Below are positions 25,163 to 34,230 of a stretch of 64,000 bases of DNA, in pieces. The notes beneath the pieces were generated by a model. It worked only from the letters and a program-made list of their open reading frames with translations, was not told the DNA's origin and searched no databases. Made by a program: the position numbers and the translations under genes. Each line of letters opens with the position of its first letter. Position 1 is the first letter of the stretch. Origin of the DNA: Variovorax davisae (GTDB lineage: Bacteria; Pseudomonadota; Gammaproteobacteria; Burkholderiales; Burkholderiaceae_C); assembly GCF_030316845.1 (NCBI RefSeq), contig NZ_JASZYS010000008.1, forward strand, positions 186,001 to 250,000, read 5' to 3'.

Positions 25163-26728
25163 TCATTGCGGCCGGCCGCCGCCGGCGCTGAGTTCGGCCC
25201 AGTCGAGCTCCTGCACCAGCACCCGGTAGGCATCGTCGCCGATCACGTCGTCGCGGCGCATCTCGAAGGCGCGCTGCCGCGCCACCGCGATGGCGCGGCG
25301 CCGCAGCGGGCCGCCGGGCACTTCGTCGATCGGCGCCTCGTCGGCATGGCCCGAGTTGAGCTCGACGACCGCGCCGTATTCCTTGCGCAGCAGCTTGCCG
25401 GCCAGGCTGTCGTCGTGCGCGATGGCGTCGAGCAGCGCGCGATAGGCCTGCGTGCGGCCGAGCCGGATCTCGCGCCCCACCGGGTCGTCGTCGCTGAGGC
25501 CCATGCGCCGGATCAGCGGCGCCATCGTGAGGCCCTGCAGCACCAGCGTGCCCAGCACCACCGCGAAGGCGCACAGCAGGATCAGGTCGCGGTGCGGGAA
25601 CGGCGTGCCGTCGGGCAGGGTCTCGGGAATCGCGAAGGCGGCGGCCAGCGTGACGATGCCGCGCATGCCGGCCCACGACAGCACGATGCCGCTGCCGAAG
25701 GCGCCGCCTGCTTGCCCGCCCGGCGCGGCGGCGCGATGGCGCCGCAGGGTGAGCGCCTTGTAGCTCAGCACCCAGACGAAGCGTGCCGCGATCGTCGTGC
25801 CGAGCACCACCAGGGCCGTGAGCACCGCATCGGTGCGCGCGCCGCCGGCTTCCAGCCGCTGCCAGATCGGCCGCAGCTGCATGCCGATCAGCACGAAGGC
25901 GAAGGCATTCAGCACGAACACCACCGCCTCCCAGACCGCGAACACGGGCACGCGCTGGCGCGCCGTCAACTGGGCGCCGCCGCTGCGCGCCACCGTCATC
26001 GCGTAGGCGACCAGCGTGAGGATGCCCGAGAGCCCGATCGCCTCGGCCGCGATCCAGACGCCGAAGGTCAGGGCGAACTGCATGATCAGCAGCACCGGCA
26101 CCTCGCGCACGCCGCTCATCAGCCGCCGCAGCGCCCAGGCGCAGCCCACGCCCGCCGCCAGGCTGCCGAAGAGGGTCAGCAGGAACACCGGCGCGAAGCT
26201 GGCGAAACCCAGGTGGCCGGCCATCACGGCCATGATCGCGAGCCGGTAGACCAGCAGCGCGCTGGCGTCGTTGAGCAGGCTCTCGCCCTCGATGATCTTG
26301 AGCAGCTTGTGCGGCAGCTTGACCTGCCGCATCACGGCGGTCGCGGCCGCCGCGTCGGGCGGCGCGACGATCGCGCCCAACGCGATCGCCACCGGCCAGG
26401 ACATGCCGGGCACCAGCCAGCGCGCCACCAGCGCGACCGCGATCACCGTGGTGCCGACCGCGGCGATCACCAGCCCGGCGATCGGCCGCCAGTGGGTGCG
26501 CAGGTCGCGCAGCGAGGTGTCGTAGGCGGCGTCGACCAGCACCGGCGCCACGAACAGGGTCAGCGCCAGGTGCGGGTCCAGCGTCCAGTTGGGACTGTCG
26601 GGCACGAAGGCGAGCAAGGTGCCGCCGAGCGCGAGGAAGGTCGGATACGGCGCGCCCAGCCGCCGCGCGAGCGCAGCCAGCAGCGCCGCGCCGAGCAACA
26701 GCACGATGATCCATTCGAAGGTGACCAT
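25163..26728 (-). CDS. Na+/H+ antiporter, CPA1 (NhaP/YjcE) family
   Basis: A 521-residue protein with about twelve membrane helices and a cytoplasmic C-terminal tail. CPA1 marks include the ion-site region VAPPDAAAATAVMRQ and the ND motif in EGESLLNDASALLVY. It should exchange Na+ or K+ for protons at the inner membrane. Its stop is 109 nt before the start of the AhpD-like gene on the same strand. Confidence 0.92.
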   Translation of the reverse strand: MVTFEWIIVLLLGAALLAALARRLGAPYPTFLALGGTLLAFVPDSPNWTLDPHLALTLFVAPVLVDAAYDTSLRDLRTHWRPIAGLVIAAVGTTVIAVALVARWLVPGMSWPVAIALGAIVAPPDAAAATAVMRQVKLPHKLLKIIEGESLLNDASALLVYRLAIMAVMAGHLGFASFAPVFLLTLFGSLAAGVGCAWALRRLMSGVREVPVLLIMQFALTFGVWIAAEAIGLSGILTLVAYAMTVARSGGAQLTARQRVPVFAVWEAVVFVLNAFAFVLIGMQLRPIWQRLEAGGARTDAVLTALVVLGTTIAARFVWVLSYKALTLRRHRAAAPGGQAGGAFGSGIVLSWAGMRGIVTLAAAFAIPETLPDGTPFPHRDLILLCAFAVVLGTLVLQGLTMAPLIRRMGLSDDDPVGREIRLGRTQAYRALLDAIAHDDSLAGKLLRKEYGAVVELNSGHADEAPIDEVPGGPLRRRAIAVARQRAFEMRRDDVIGDDAYRVLVQELDWAELSAGGGRPQ

Positions 26729-26753
26729 GGTCGGGCCGATTCGGTGCGGGCGC

Positions 26754-27167
26754 TCAGGTCCTGTTCGCGGCCTTCCGGGCGATCCACCACCTGGCGATCC
26801 GGTCCGCCGGCCCGCGGACCAGCAGGTAGGGCAGGAACGCCAGGAAGAACACGATCACGACCGCCTCGCCGAGGTAGAAGGTGCCGACGGTCTTGAACTG
26901 GTAGATGGCGTCCAGGCCGAAGCCCAGGGCGATGATGCGCGAGGTGGCCTTGAAGCCTTCGCGCAGCCGTGCGCCGCGCTGGGCCGGATCACGCAGCAGG
27001 GCCCGGAAGTACGGCGTGCGGCCGGCGCGGGCATCCTTGATGCCGTCGACCACCGCGACCACCGCGGCCATGATCGGCTGGAAGATGAAGCGGAACGACT
27101 CGGGTCCGCTCGGACGCGAAAGCAGGTCCGTCCAGACGCGGTGAAGCACCTCCTGAATTTCATTCAT
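26754..27167 (-). CDS. Small membrane-associated hypothetical protein
   Basis: A 137-residue protein with two hydrophobic stretches: FIFQPIMAAVVAVVDGI near residue 30 and VVIFFLAFLPYLLV near the C-terminus. A conserved-looking DAIYQFKTVGTFYLGEAV lies between. Two ATGs are adjacent (27170 and 27167); the second is better spaced from GGAG. It precedes the antiporter by 25 nt and is probably co-transcribed. Function unknown. Confidence 0.7.
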   Translation of the reverse strand: MNEIQEVLHRVWTDLLSRPSGPESFRFIFQPIMAAVVAVVDGIKDARAGRTPYFRALLRDPAQRGARLREGFKATSRIIALGFGLDAIYQFKTVGTFYLGEAVVIVFFLAFLPYLLVRGPADRIARWWIARKAANRT

Positions 27168-27367
27168 CATTGGCTCCGTGGCTTGCCGGCTTCGCCCGCG
27201 CTCGGCGCAAGGCGGTCGAGCATGCCGGCGCCGAGAGGGCCCGTCAACACGATTGTTGCGGCGTAGGACGCGGCCGACAGCACGGCGCCGGCGGCGCGCG
27301 CAAAGCGGTGGTCAGTGGCCTTGGGCCCGCCTATCATGCGGGCGACCCATCTTCCGACCCAAGACGC

Positions 27368-28366
27368 ATGGACAGCTTGAACACGCCTCTCGCCCCGACG
27401 CCGGCCGCCCGCGGCAAGCCGCCTGCAGCCGGCATGGCCTGGATACCGGGGGGCACCTTCCTCATGGGATCGGATCGCCACTATCCCGAAGAGGCGCCCG
27501 TGCACAAGGTCGCGGTCGAGGGCTTCTGGATCGACACCCACACCGTGACCAACGCCGACTTCAAGCGTTTCGTCGACGCCACCGGCCACGTCACGCTGGC
27601 CGAGAAGCCGGCGCGGGCCGAGGACTATCCCGGCGCCGACCCGGCGATGCTGGCACCCTCGTCGGTGGTCTTCCGCAAGACCGAGGGACCGGTCGACATG
27701 GGCAACGTCCACAACTGGTGGACCTACCAGCAGGGCGCCGACTGGCGCCATCCGCGCGGCCCCGGCAGCTCGCTGCAGGGGCTCTGGAAGCACCCGGTGG
27801 TGCATGTCGCCTTCGAAGACGCCGAGGCCTATGCGGCCTGGGCCGGCAAGGCCCTGCCGAGCGAGGCCGAATGGGAGTTCGCGTCCCGCGGCGGCCTCGA
27901 TGGTGCGCAATACACCTGGGGCGACGAGTTCACGCCGGGCGGCAAGCACATGGCCAACACCTGGCAAGGCCAGTTCCCCTGGCAGAACCTGCTGGTCGAC
28001 GGCTACGAGGGGACGGCGCCGGTCGGCTCGTTCCCGCCGAACGGCTACGGCCTGTTCGACATGGCCGGCAACGTCTGGGAATGGACCACCGACTGGTACC
28101 AGGAGCACGGCAAGATCGAGCATGCCTGCTGCACCCTCCGCAACCCGCGCGGCGGCACGGCCGACGCGAGCTTCGACCCGCGCACGCCCGCGCTGCGCAT
28201 CCCGCGCCGGGTCATGAAAGGCGGCTCGCACCTGTGCGCGCCGAACTACTGCCACCGCTACCGCCCGGCCGCCCGGATGGCGCAGCCGATCGACACCATG
28301 ACCTCGCACCTCGGCTTCCGCTGCATCGTGCGCGAAGAACAACGTCCTGAAGGAACCCGCCCATGA
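27368..28366 (+). CDS. Formylglycine-generating enzyme (FGE/SUMF1)
   Basis: A 332-residue FGE-sulfatase domain protein. It has WIPGGTFLMGSD at the N-terminus, LPSEAEWEFASRG, and GLFDMAGNVWEWTTDWY. Unlike many SUMF-like proteins it keeps both active-site cysteines, C290 and C295, in GGSHLCAPNYCHRYRPAAR. It oxidises sulfatase Cys to formylglycine with O2 and copper. The sulfatase at 18621-20141 is an obvious client. Start ATG 27368 fits the family. It overlaps the next gene by ATGA, so it is co-expressed with two outer-membrane proteins. Confidence 0.93.
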   Translation: MDSLNTPLAPTPAARGKPPAAGMAWIPGGTFLMGSDRHYPEEAPVHKVAVEGFWIDTHTVTNADFKRFVDATGHVTLAEKPARAEDYPGADPAMLAPSSVVFRKTEGPVDMGNVHNWWTYQQGADWRHPRGPGSSLQGLWKHPVVHVAFEDAEAYAAWAGKALPSEAEWEFASRGGLDGAQYTWGDEFTPGGKHMANTWQGQFPWQNLLVDGYEGTAPVGSFPPNGYGLFDMAGNVWEWTTDWYQEHGKIEHACCTLRNPRGGTADASFDPRTPALRIPRRVMKGGSHLCAPNYCHRYRPAARMAQPIDTMTSHLGFRCIVREEQRPEGTRP

Positions 28367-29310
28367 AGTTGCGATCCCTGCGAAGCGCCCTCTGGTGCGC
28401 AGCCCTCATGGCGCCGGTGCTGGCGCTGGCGACCGAAGGCGGCATCGGCCGGCCGATCACGGGGCAGCAGGTGTACTCCGATGCCGGGATCGTGCCGCCC
28501 ACGCCGGGCCTGGTGCTGACGCTCGGCAGCATCTACTTCAACGGCGAACTCGACGGCTCGCGGCAGGTCTCGGTGGGCCGCGTCGTCAGTGCCGGCCTGG
28601 AGGCCACGGCCTCGTACAACATCGCCAACCTGACCTATGTCTGGAACACCGGCCCGGGGCGCTGGAACTTCGCGTCGGCGATCGGCCTGCCGGTGCAGTA
28701 CACCAAGGCCGAGATCGACATCGCGGGCCGCCGGCTGGGCGTCTCGCGCAGCGACAGCAACACGCACTTCGCGGACATCCTGGTCAACCCGCTCGTGGCC
28801 GGCTACCACTTCAGCGAGACCGAGCACATCGCCTTCTCGCTGCCGTTCTACGCGCCGACCGGCTCCTACGACCCGAACCGGCTCGCCAACGCCGGGCAGA
28901 ACACCTGGACCTTCTCGCCGACGGTCGCCTACACCCGGCTGCTGGCCGGCGGCGGTGAGTTCACCGCCGTGACCGCGATCGACTTCTACACCCGCAACGA
29001 CGACACCGACTACAAGAACGGCGCCGTGTTCCGCATCGACGCGATGTGGACCGCGACCATCGCGCCGCAATGGCACCTGGGCGTGGTCGGCGGCTGGATC
29101 GAGCAGCTCCAGGACGACTCCGGGCCGACCGCCGACAGGCTCAACGGCTTCAAGGGCTACTCGGTGGGCCTCGGCCCGATCGTGACCTGGGCCGGCAAGT
29201 TCGGCAACCAGCCGGCGGCCTTCTCGGCGCGCTGGGTCTACGACGTCGACGCCAAGAACCGGCCCAAGGGCAATGGGGTCAGCCTGAGCCTGACCCTGCC
29301 CTTTCTTTGA
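28363..29310 (+). CDS. Outer-membrane protein, phenol-degradation MetA/SphA-like
   Basis: A 315-residue protein with a signal peptide ending VLALA. The body is alternating amphipathic beta-strands (for example GLVLTLGSIYFNGEL) and it ends in Phe-Leu. It matches the general pattern of the Phenol_MetA_deg porin-like family, which may aid uptake of hydrophobic compounds. ATGA overlap with the FGE gene. The next gene is also a beta-barrel. Confidence 0.78.
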   Translation: MKLRSLRSALWCAALMAPVLALATEGGIGRPITGQQVYSDAGIVPPTPGLVLTLGSIYFNGELDGSRQVSVGRVVSAGLEATASYNIANLTYVWNTGPGRWNFASAIGLPVQYTKAEIDIAGRRLGVSRSDSNTHFADILVNPLVAGYHFSETEHIAFSLPFYAPTGSYDPNRLANAGQNTWTFSPTVAYTRLLAGGGEFTAVTAIDFYTRNDDTDYKNGAVFRIDAMWTATIAPQWHLGVVGGWIEQLQDDSGPTADRLNGFKGYSVGLGPIVTWAGKFGNQPAAFSARWVYDVDAKNRPKGNGVSLSLTLPFL

Positions 29311-29411
29311 GGCCTCGCCCGTCGCGCCTGACCGGCGATTGCACGAAGGTGCAGCTCCCGCCGCCCCTTGGGCCGGTAGCCAGCAGCGCCGCGCTTTCCG
29401 AGAATCCGCGC

Positions 29412-30599
29412 ATGCCATCCGCAAGCCCCGGTGCCCCCGACCTCCGACAGCTGGTGCGAGGCGGGGTGGTGGCGGCGGCGCTGGCGGCGAGCGGGCTCTG
29501 CGCGTCGGCGCCCGCCTTCCTCGAAGACTTCGTCGACGCGGATGATGGCCATCTCGACATCTCGAACTGGCTGATCGACCGCCAGGGCTTCCTGCCGATC
29601 CCGATCGTCATCACCGAGCCGGCGGTGGGCTACGGCGGCGGCGTGGCGCTGATGTTCGTGCGCAACTCGATGCGCGAGAGCGCGCAGAAGGCCCGGGAGA
29701 CCGGCCACATGTCGCCGCCCGACATCTTCGTCGTCGGCGCGGCCGCCACCGAGAACGGCACCAAGGCCGCCTTCGCCGGCGGGATGGCGACCTTCGCCGA
29801 GGACCGCTGGCGTTACCGCGGCGGCGTGGGCCGCGCCGATGTCAACCTGGCCTTCTACGGCATCGGCGGCAGCGGCCTCGGCGACGGCGTCCAGAGCCTG
29901 GCCTATTCGCTCGACGGCTGGATGTCGAGCCAGCAGGTGCTGCGCCGCCTGGGCGACAGCGACAACTGGCTGGGCCTGCGCTGGATCTTCCTCGACCTCG
30001 ACAGCAAGCTCGACCTGAGCGGCGACCCGCGCGCCGGATTGCGACCGGACGAGGCCGCGCAGCGGGCCTCCGGCCTCGGGCTGACGCTGGAGCACGATTC
30101 GCGCGACAGCATCTTCACGCCGTCCAAGGGCTGGACCGGCGCCCTGGACGCGATGTTCTATGCCCCGGGCATCGGCAGCGACACGCGCTTCGAGAGCTAT
30201 CGCGGCCACCTGTTCGCCTACTGGCCCTTCGCCCGCGACTTCGTGCTCGGCGGCCGCCTCGACGGCCGCAGCGTGAGCGGCACGGTGCCGTTCTACATGC
30301 TGCCGTTCATCGACATGCGCGGCATCCCGGCGGGACGCTACCAGGACGAGCACACGGCGGTCGTCGAGACCGAACTGCGCTGGAACTTCACCCCGCGCTG
30401 GGCCGCCGTGGGCTTCATCGGCGCCGGCCGCGCCTGGGGGCGCAGCACGGATTTCGGCGAGGCCTCGAGCGCGGTGAGCCGGGGCGTGGGCTTTCGCTAC
30501 CAGATCGCCGAGCGGCTCGGGATGTGGGTCGGGCTGGACTATGCCAAGGGGCCCGAAGACGGCACCTGGTACATCCAGGTCGGGAACGCCTGGCGCTAG
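29412..30599 (+). CDS. BamA/surface-antigen-type beta-barrel protein without POTRA
   Basis: A 395-residue protein. A hydrophobic segment (about 17-31) serves as signal peptide. YGGGVALMFV starts the barrel, LGLTLEHDSRDSIFTPSKGWTG is typical of the bacterial surface antigen domain (loop/strand region of BamA-like barrels), and the chain ends QVGNAWR. No POTRA domain precedes the barrel. Start ATG 29412; 101 nt behind the MetA-like gene. Perhaps a passive outer-membrane channel or lipid/enzyme anchor; function unknown. Confidence 0.75.
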   Translation: MPSASPGAPDLRQLVRGGVVAAALAASGLCASAPAFLEDFVDADDGHLDISNWLIDRQGFLPIPIVITEPAVGYGGGVALMFVRNSMRESAQKARETGHMSPPDIFVVGAAATENGTKAAFAGGMATFAEDRWRYRGGVGRADVNLAFYGIGGSGLGDGVQSLAYSLDGWMSSQQVLRRLGDSDNWLGLRWIFLDLDSKLDLSGDPRAGLRPDEAAQRASGLGLTLEHDSRDSIFTPSKGWTGALDAMFYAPGIGSDTRFESYRGHLFAYWPFARDFVLGGRLDGRSVSGTVPFYMLPFIDMRGIPAGRYQDEHTAVVETELRWNFTPRWAAVGFIGAGRAWGRSTDFGEASSAVSRGVGFRYQIAERLGMWVGLDYAKGPEDGTWYIQVGNAWR

Positions 30600-31777
30600 A
30601 GAAGCATCCCCACCAGCTGGTCGAACAGCTTGTCGAACGGCACCATCGCCAGCGCGACCACGCCGAAGGGCAGGGCCGTGGACGCGGCCAGCGCCAGCAG
30701 GCTGCGCAGGTCGACCGCAACCAGCCGCATGGTGAACGCGTTGCCGGCGCTTTGGTAGAGGTCGGTCACCGCGGAGAAGTCGCCGCTCGACAGGGGCTCG
30801 GACGTGTCCGGCGTTGCTGGCCCGGCCATCCACTTGTCCTCGAAGGCCTCGCCGACGCGCTGCACCAGCGCGCCGTAGTCGACGACGCCGCGCCGCCAGG
30901 CCGCCAGCAGCGGCGGACTGAACACCAGCAGTGGCGCCGTGAACAGCACGACCACCACCCCCACGGTGCCGAGCGCCAGCCGGCCGAGCTGTTCCGGGCT
31001 GCCGGCGCCGCCAGCCACGACATGCGCCAGTTCGGTGGCGGCGACGATGATGCCGATGGCGACGCCGACCGGTGAGAAATCGCGCAGCGAATAGCCCACG
31101 ACCATCAGGCCGGCCGCGCCTTCGGGATGAGAGACGACCAGCCGCAGCTTCAGCCGCGAGACCCGCCAGAGATAGTGCGCCCACAGGCACAGCCGCCAGA
31201 CCCATCCGAGCAGCAGCACCAGCAGCAGCGGCAGGCTGACCAGTGCGTGCCACCAGCTCGCCAGCGACCGGCCCAGCGGCGCGCTGGCGTCGCCCCGGTG
31301 CCAGTCGGGCAGGAAGGCGGCCGGCACGTGGCTCACGAGCAGCAGCGCCGCGGCGCAGGCCAGCACGACCGCGAAGGCCTCGACCATCCAGCTGTCGCGC
31401 AGCCGCCGGATCGACCGCACCACGGCCTCGTAGGCGGGTCCCTCGGAGGGCGGGACGATCCCCCGCGTGCCCAGCGACTGCGCGATGGCGCCCAGGCGCG
31501 GGATGCACAGCGCCTCGGCCAGCACCAGCAGCGGCGCGGCGAGCAGCGAGCGCGCATGCACCGAGGCATCGCGCAGGAAGGCGGCCAGGACCTCGGCATG
31601 GCCGTAGGCGCCCGAGACCAGCGCCAAGGCCATCAGTGGCAACCAGCCCAGCGCGATCACCACCAGGGCGCGCCGCACCACGTGCCGGTGCCAGGGGTCG
31701 AAGCGGCCCCACAGCCGCAGCAGGCGCAGCGGCGGGCCGCCGTCGAACAGGTCGAGGTCCCCGGCAGCGTCGTTCAT
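30596..31777 (-). CDS. Multi-pass membrane protein of unknown function, partner of VWA gene
   Basis: About 393 residues with at least six hydrophobic segments and a soluble stretch near residues 320-350. I do not recognise a family. The start is ATG 31777, six nt beyond the VWA stop; a TTG at 31786 overlapping that stop is the alternative. Its end overlaps the convergent beta-barrel gene by 4 nt. Close coupling to the VWA gene suggests a joint inner-membrane complex. Confidence 0.65.
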   Translation of the reverse strand: MNDAAGDLDLFDGGPPLRLLRLWGRFDPWHRHVVRRALVVIALGWLPLMALALVSGAYGHAEVLAAFLRDASVHARSLLAAPLLVLAEALCIPRLGAIAQSLGTRGIVPPSEGPAYEAVVRSIRRLRDSWMVEAFAVVLACAAALLLVSHVPAAFLPDWHRGDASAPLGRSLASWWHALVSLPLLLVLLLGWVWRLCLWAHYLWRVSRLKLRLVVSHPEGAAGLMVVGYSLRDFSPVGVAIGIIVAATELAHVVAGGAGSPEQLGRLALGTVGVVVVLFTAPLLVFSPPLLAAWRRGVVDYGALVQRVGEAFEDKWMAGPATPDTSEPLSSGDFSAVTDLYQSAGNAFTMRLVAVDLRSLLALAASTALPFGVVALAMVPFDKLFDQLVGMLL

Positions 31778-31782
31778 CGGGT

Positions 31783-32823
31783 TCAATACAGGCGGCTTCC
31801 GGACCAGAGCAGCGACAGCACGGCCGCCGCGATCGCGACCAGCGCCGAGACCAGCGCCACCACGCCCGTGAGCTCGGTGTCGCGCGTCAGCACCTGCACG
31901 CGCGAGCCGAGCTTGCCGTACACGCTGCGCAGCGCCTCCGCGGTGCCGGCATGGAAATACTCGCCGCCGGTCATGCGCGCCACCTCGCGCAGGGTCGGCT
32001 CGTCCAGCTTCATGTAGATCGCCAGCCCGTCGGGCGTGGCGGCGTCACCCTCGACCGTGCCGAGCCCGACCACGTAGATCCGCACGCCGCGGTCGGCGGC
32101 CATCTTCGCCGCTTCGAGGGTGTCGACCCCGGTGGTGCGGCGGCCGTCGCTCAGCAGGATGATCGCGGCGGAATCGAAGGAGCCCGGCGCCACGGGCGTG
32201 ATCTGCTGGGGCGGCGGCTTCGCCTTCTCGTCCAGGCTGCGCCCGCGGGGCCGGCTGCCGAAATTCATGTCACCGAGGTCGATGCCCTGCTCCGGAAACA
32301 GCTCGGCCAGGCACTGCACGATGGCGTTGCCCACCGCGGTGCCCATCTGCATCTGGAAGCCGTCGATGCTCGTGACCAGGCTGGCGCGGTCCAGCGTGGC
32401 GCGCTGGGCCACCTGGCTGCTGCCGGCGAAGGTGACGAGGCCGACCTCGATCTCCTTGGGCAGTTCGCGCAGGAACAGCTTCGCCGCCTCCTGCGCGGCG
32501 GCCATCCGGGTCGGCAGCACGTCGCTCACGCGCATGCTGAGCGACACGTCCATGGCCAGCATGACGGACGACCGCGCCCAGGGCAGCGGCACGCGCGCCA
32601 CGGGCCGCGCCGCCGCCAGCAGCAAACCCGCGCAGGCGACGAGGAACAATGCGGGCGGAACGTGCCGCCGCCAGTTGCGCCCCGCGACCGCCGTGCGGAC
32701 CAGCGCCAGGCTGCTGTAGCGCAAGGCACTCCGGCTGCGGCGGCGCAGCAGCCAGACGTAGGCCGCCGGCAGCAGCGCAAGCGCCGGCAGGAACCAGAGG
32801 CAATCGGGCCAGAGGAAGGACAT
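31783..32823 (-). CDS. VWA-domain membrane protein (BatA-like)
   Basis: A 346-residue protein with the BatA layout: two N-terminal helices (FLPALALLPAAYVWLL and LFLVACAGLLLAA), a von Willebrand A domain with the metal site DVSLSMRVSD, and a C-terminal helix (VALVSALVAIAAAVLSLLW). A Pro/Lys-rich insertion lies mid-domain. I start at ATG 32823 because this gives the standard N-terminus. The downstream gene begins almost at its stop. No MoxR or DUF58 gene, the usual partners, is adjacent. Confidence 0.8.
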   Translation of the reverse strand: MSFLWPDCLWFLPALALLPAAYVWLLRRRSRSALRYSSLALVRTAVAGRNWRRHVPPALFLVACAGLLLAAARPVARVPLPWARSSVMLAMDVSLSMRVSDVLPTRMAAAQEAAKLFLRELPKEIEVGLVTFAGSSQVAQRATLDRASLVTSIDGFQMQMGTAVGNAIVQCLAELFPEQGIDLGDMNFGSRPRGRSLDEKAKPPPQQITPVAPGSFDSAAIILLSDGRRTTGVDTLEAAKMAADRGVRIYVVGLGTVEGDAATPDGLAIYMKLDEPTLREVARMTGGEYFHAGTAEALRSVYGKLGSRVQVLTRDTELTGVVALVSALVAIAAAVLSLLWSGSRLY

Positions 32824-32911
32824 CGGCGGCGCCTTGGAGTTGGGCGGTGCGGCACTATCGTGCCCGTGCGGGGGCGGTTTCGCAAGAAGCGCGCCGCCGT
32901 CGCCCGGCGCC

Positions 32912-33165
32912 TCAGGCGGTCCGCGTCGCCCCGTCGGCCTTGAACATCGCCCGGATCCCGCGCACGGCCTGCCGGATGCGCGCTTCGTTCTCGGCGCCGG
33001 GCACCTGGGGTAGCTGCCGCGGATGGTGCGTTCGAGTTCGACGAAGAAGTCGACGCCCGGCACCAGCGGCACCGAGCGGATGCACCTGGCAGGTTTGAAT
33101 CTCACGTAAGCGCCCGGAACCGTCCGAGCGACGCAGGCCGCAACGAGGCGGCCGGATTCGACCAT
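32912..33165 (-). pseudogene. Frameshifted remnant upstream of the VWA gene
   Basis: Two frames read on as one plausible protein: GVDFFVELERTIRGSYP in one, then QVPGAENEARIRQAVRGI and FKADGATRTA in the next. The switch is at a run of four C (minus strand, near 33010); a fifth C would restore the frame. Family unrecognised. This could be a true pseudogene or a sequencing error in a homopolymer. It lies just upstream of the VWA gene in the same direction, where a third operon member would be expected. Confidence 0.4.
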
Positions 33166-33203
33166 GGCCGCAGGTCAGCGGCCATCCGAAACCGGCGGGC
33201 CGC

Positions 33204-33437
33204 TCAGGCGCGCAGCGCCAGGTTGAGCTGGTCCACCACCTCGGCCCAGTCGGCATCCTCCCGGATCTCCTCGCGCAGGAACTGCGACTGGGCGGGCGTC
33301 CAGAAGCTCGCGTCGGCCAGCGCCACCTTGTCGCTCAGGGGGCGGTGCGTGGTGATGAAGCGCTGGATCTCGGACTCCGTGCTGGGAAGTCCGAGCTGGT
33401 CGAACAGGCTTTGGAAGGTGTGGCTGCTGAGGTCCAT
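33204..33437 (-). CDS. DUF2789 family protein
   Basis: A 77-residue protein matching the small DUF2789 family: MDLSSHTFQSLFDQLGL at the start, TTHRPLSDKVALADASFW in the middle and LREEIREDADWAEVVDQL near the end. Family length is about 75-80 residues, which fixes the start at ATG 33437 rather than further upstream. Cytoplasmic, acidic, function unknown. Confidence 0.82.
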   Translation of the reverse strand: MDLSSHTFQSLFDQLGLPSTESEIQRFITTHRPLSDKVALADASFWTPAQSQFLREEIREDADWAEVVDQLNLALRA

Positions 33438-33638
33438 GGCGTGCAAGTCCGTGAGGTCGTTGCCAGAACCATAGCGCAAAGTGCGGCCCGCGTTGCTGTC
33501 GGTGCCGCCGACCGCGTGAGTGGCCGCACAATTCGGCATGGCGAACCCCGCGCTGCCGAAGGCCGCCGAGCCCGACGGCCTCACCGAGGCGCGCCGAGGA
33601 CCTCGGCTGCCGCGAACTGCCGGGCTAGGGCGCGAACC

Positions 33639-34124
33639 TCACTTCGGGCCGCGCCGCGCCGCCTCGATCGCCGCGATGTCGATCTTGCCCATGGTCATCA
33701 TCGCGTCGAACGCACGCTTGGCCGCCGCACGGTCGGGGTCGGCGAGCGCGGCGGTGAGCGCGCGCGGCGTGATCTGCCATGACAAGCCCCAGCGGTCCTT
33801 GCACCAGCCGCACTCGCTGGCCTGGCCGCCGTTGCCGATGATCGCGTTCCACAGGCGGTCGGTCTCGGCCTGGTCGTCGGTCGCGATCTGGAACGAGAAG
33901 GCCTCGCTGTGCTTGAACGCCGGGCCGCCGTTCAGCCCCAGGCAGGGGATGCCGATCACGGTGAACTCGACCGTCAGCACATCGCCTTCCTGGCCCGCGG
34001 GGTAGTCGCCCGGGGCCCGGAAGATGGTGCCCACGGCGCTGTCGGGGAAGGTGGCGGCATAGAACTTCGCGGCGTCCACCGCAGTCCCGTCGTACCACAG
34101 ACAGAGGGTGTTCTTGGGGGTCAT
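33639..34124 (-). CDS. PhnB-like / 3-demethylubiquinone-methyltransferase-fold VOC protein
   Basis: A 161-residue single-domain VOC (glyoxalase-fold) protein with the marks NTLCLWYDGTAVDAAKFYA, FTVIGIPCLGLNGGPAFKHS and ECGWCKDRWGLSWQITP. Despite the family name these are not methyltransferases. The start ATG 34124 has AGGAGAG upstream. Possibly a small-molecule binding or isomerase enzyme. Stand-alone gene behind the ccm operon. Confidence 0.82.
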   Translation of the reverse strand: MTPKNTLCLWYDGTAVDAAKFYAATFPDSAVGTIFRAPGDYPAGQEGDVLTVEFTVIGIPCLGLNGGPAFKHSEAFSFQIATDDQAETDRLWNAIIGNGGQASECGWCKDRWGLSWQITPRALTAALADPDRAAAKRAFDAMMTMGKIDIAAIEAARRGPK

Positions 34125-34154
34125 GAGGTCGTCTCTCCTGGAGGGTTGAGCATC

Positions 34155-34196
34155 CGGCATCGGCCCATCGCGCATTGTCGGAAGGGACCGATGCCG
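34155..34196 (-). terminator. Possible stem-loop after the nap-ccm operon
   Basis: CGGCATCGG (34155-34163) and CCGATGCCG (34188-34196) form a perfect 9-bp stem with a 24-nt loop, 35 nt past the ccmI stop. No T-run follows, so it would be a factor-assisted or processing hairpin if it acts at all. Confidence 0.35.
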
Positions 34197-34230
34197 TCGT
34201 AGGCCGCCGGGCAGCCGGCCCGCGGCGTCT

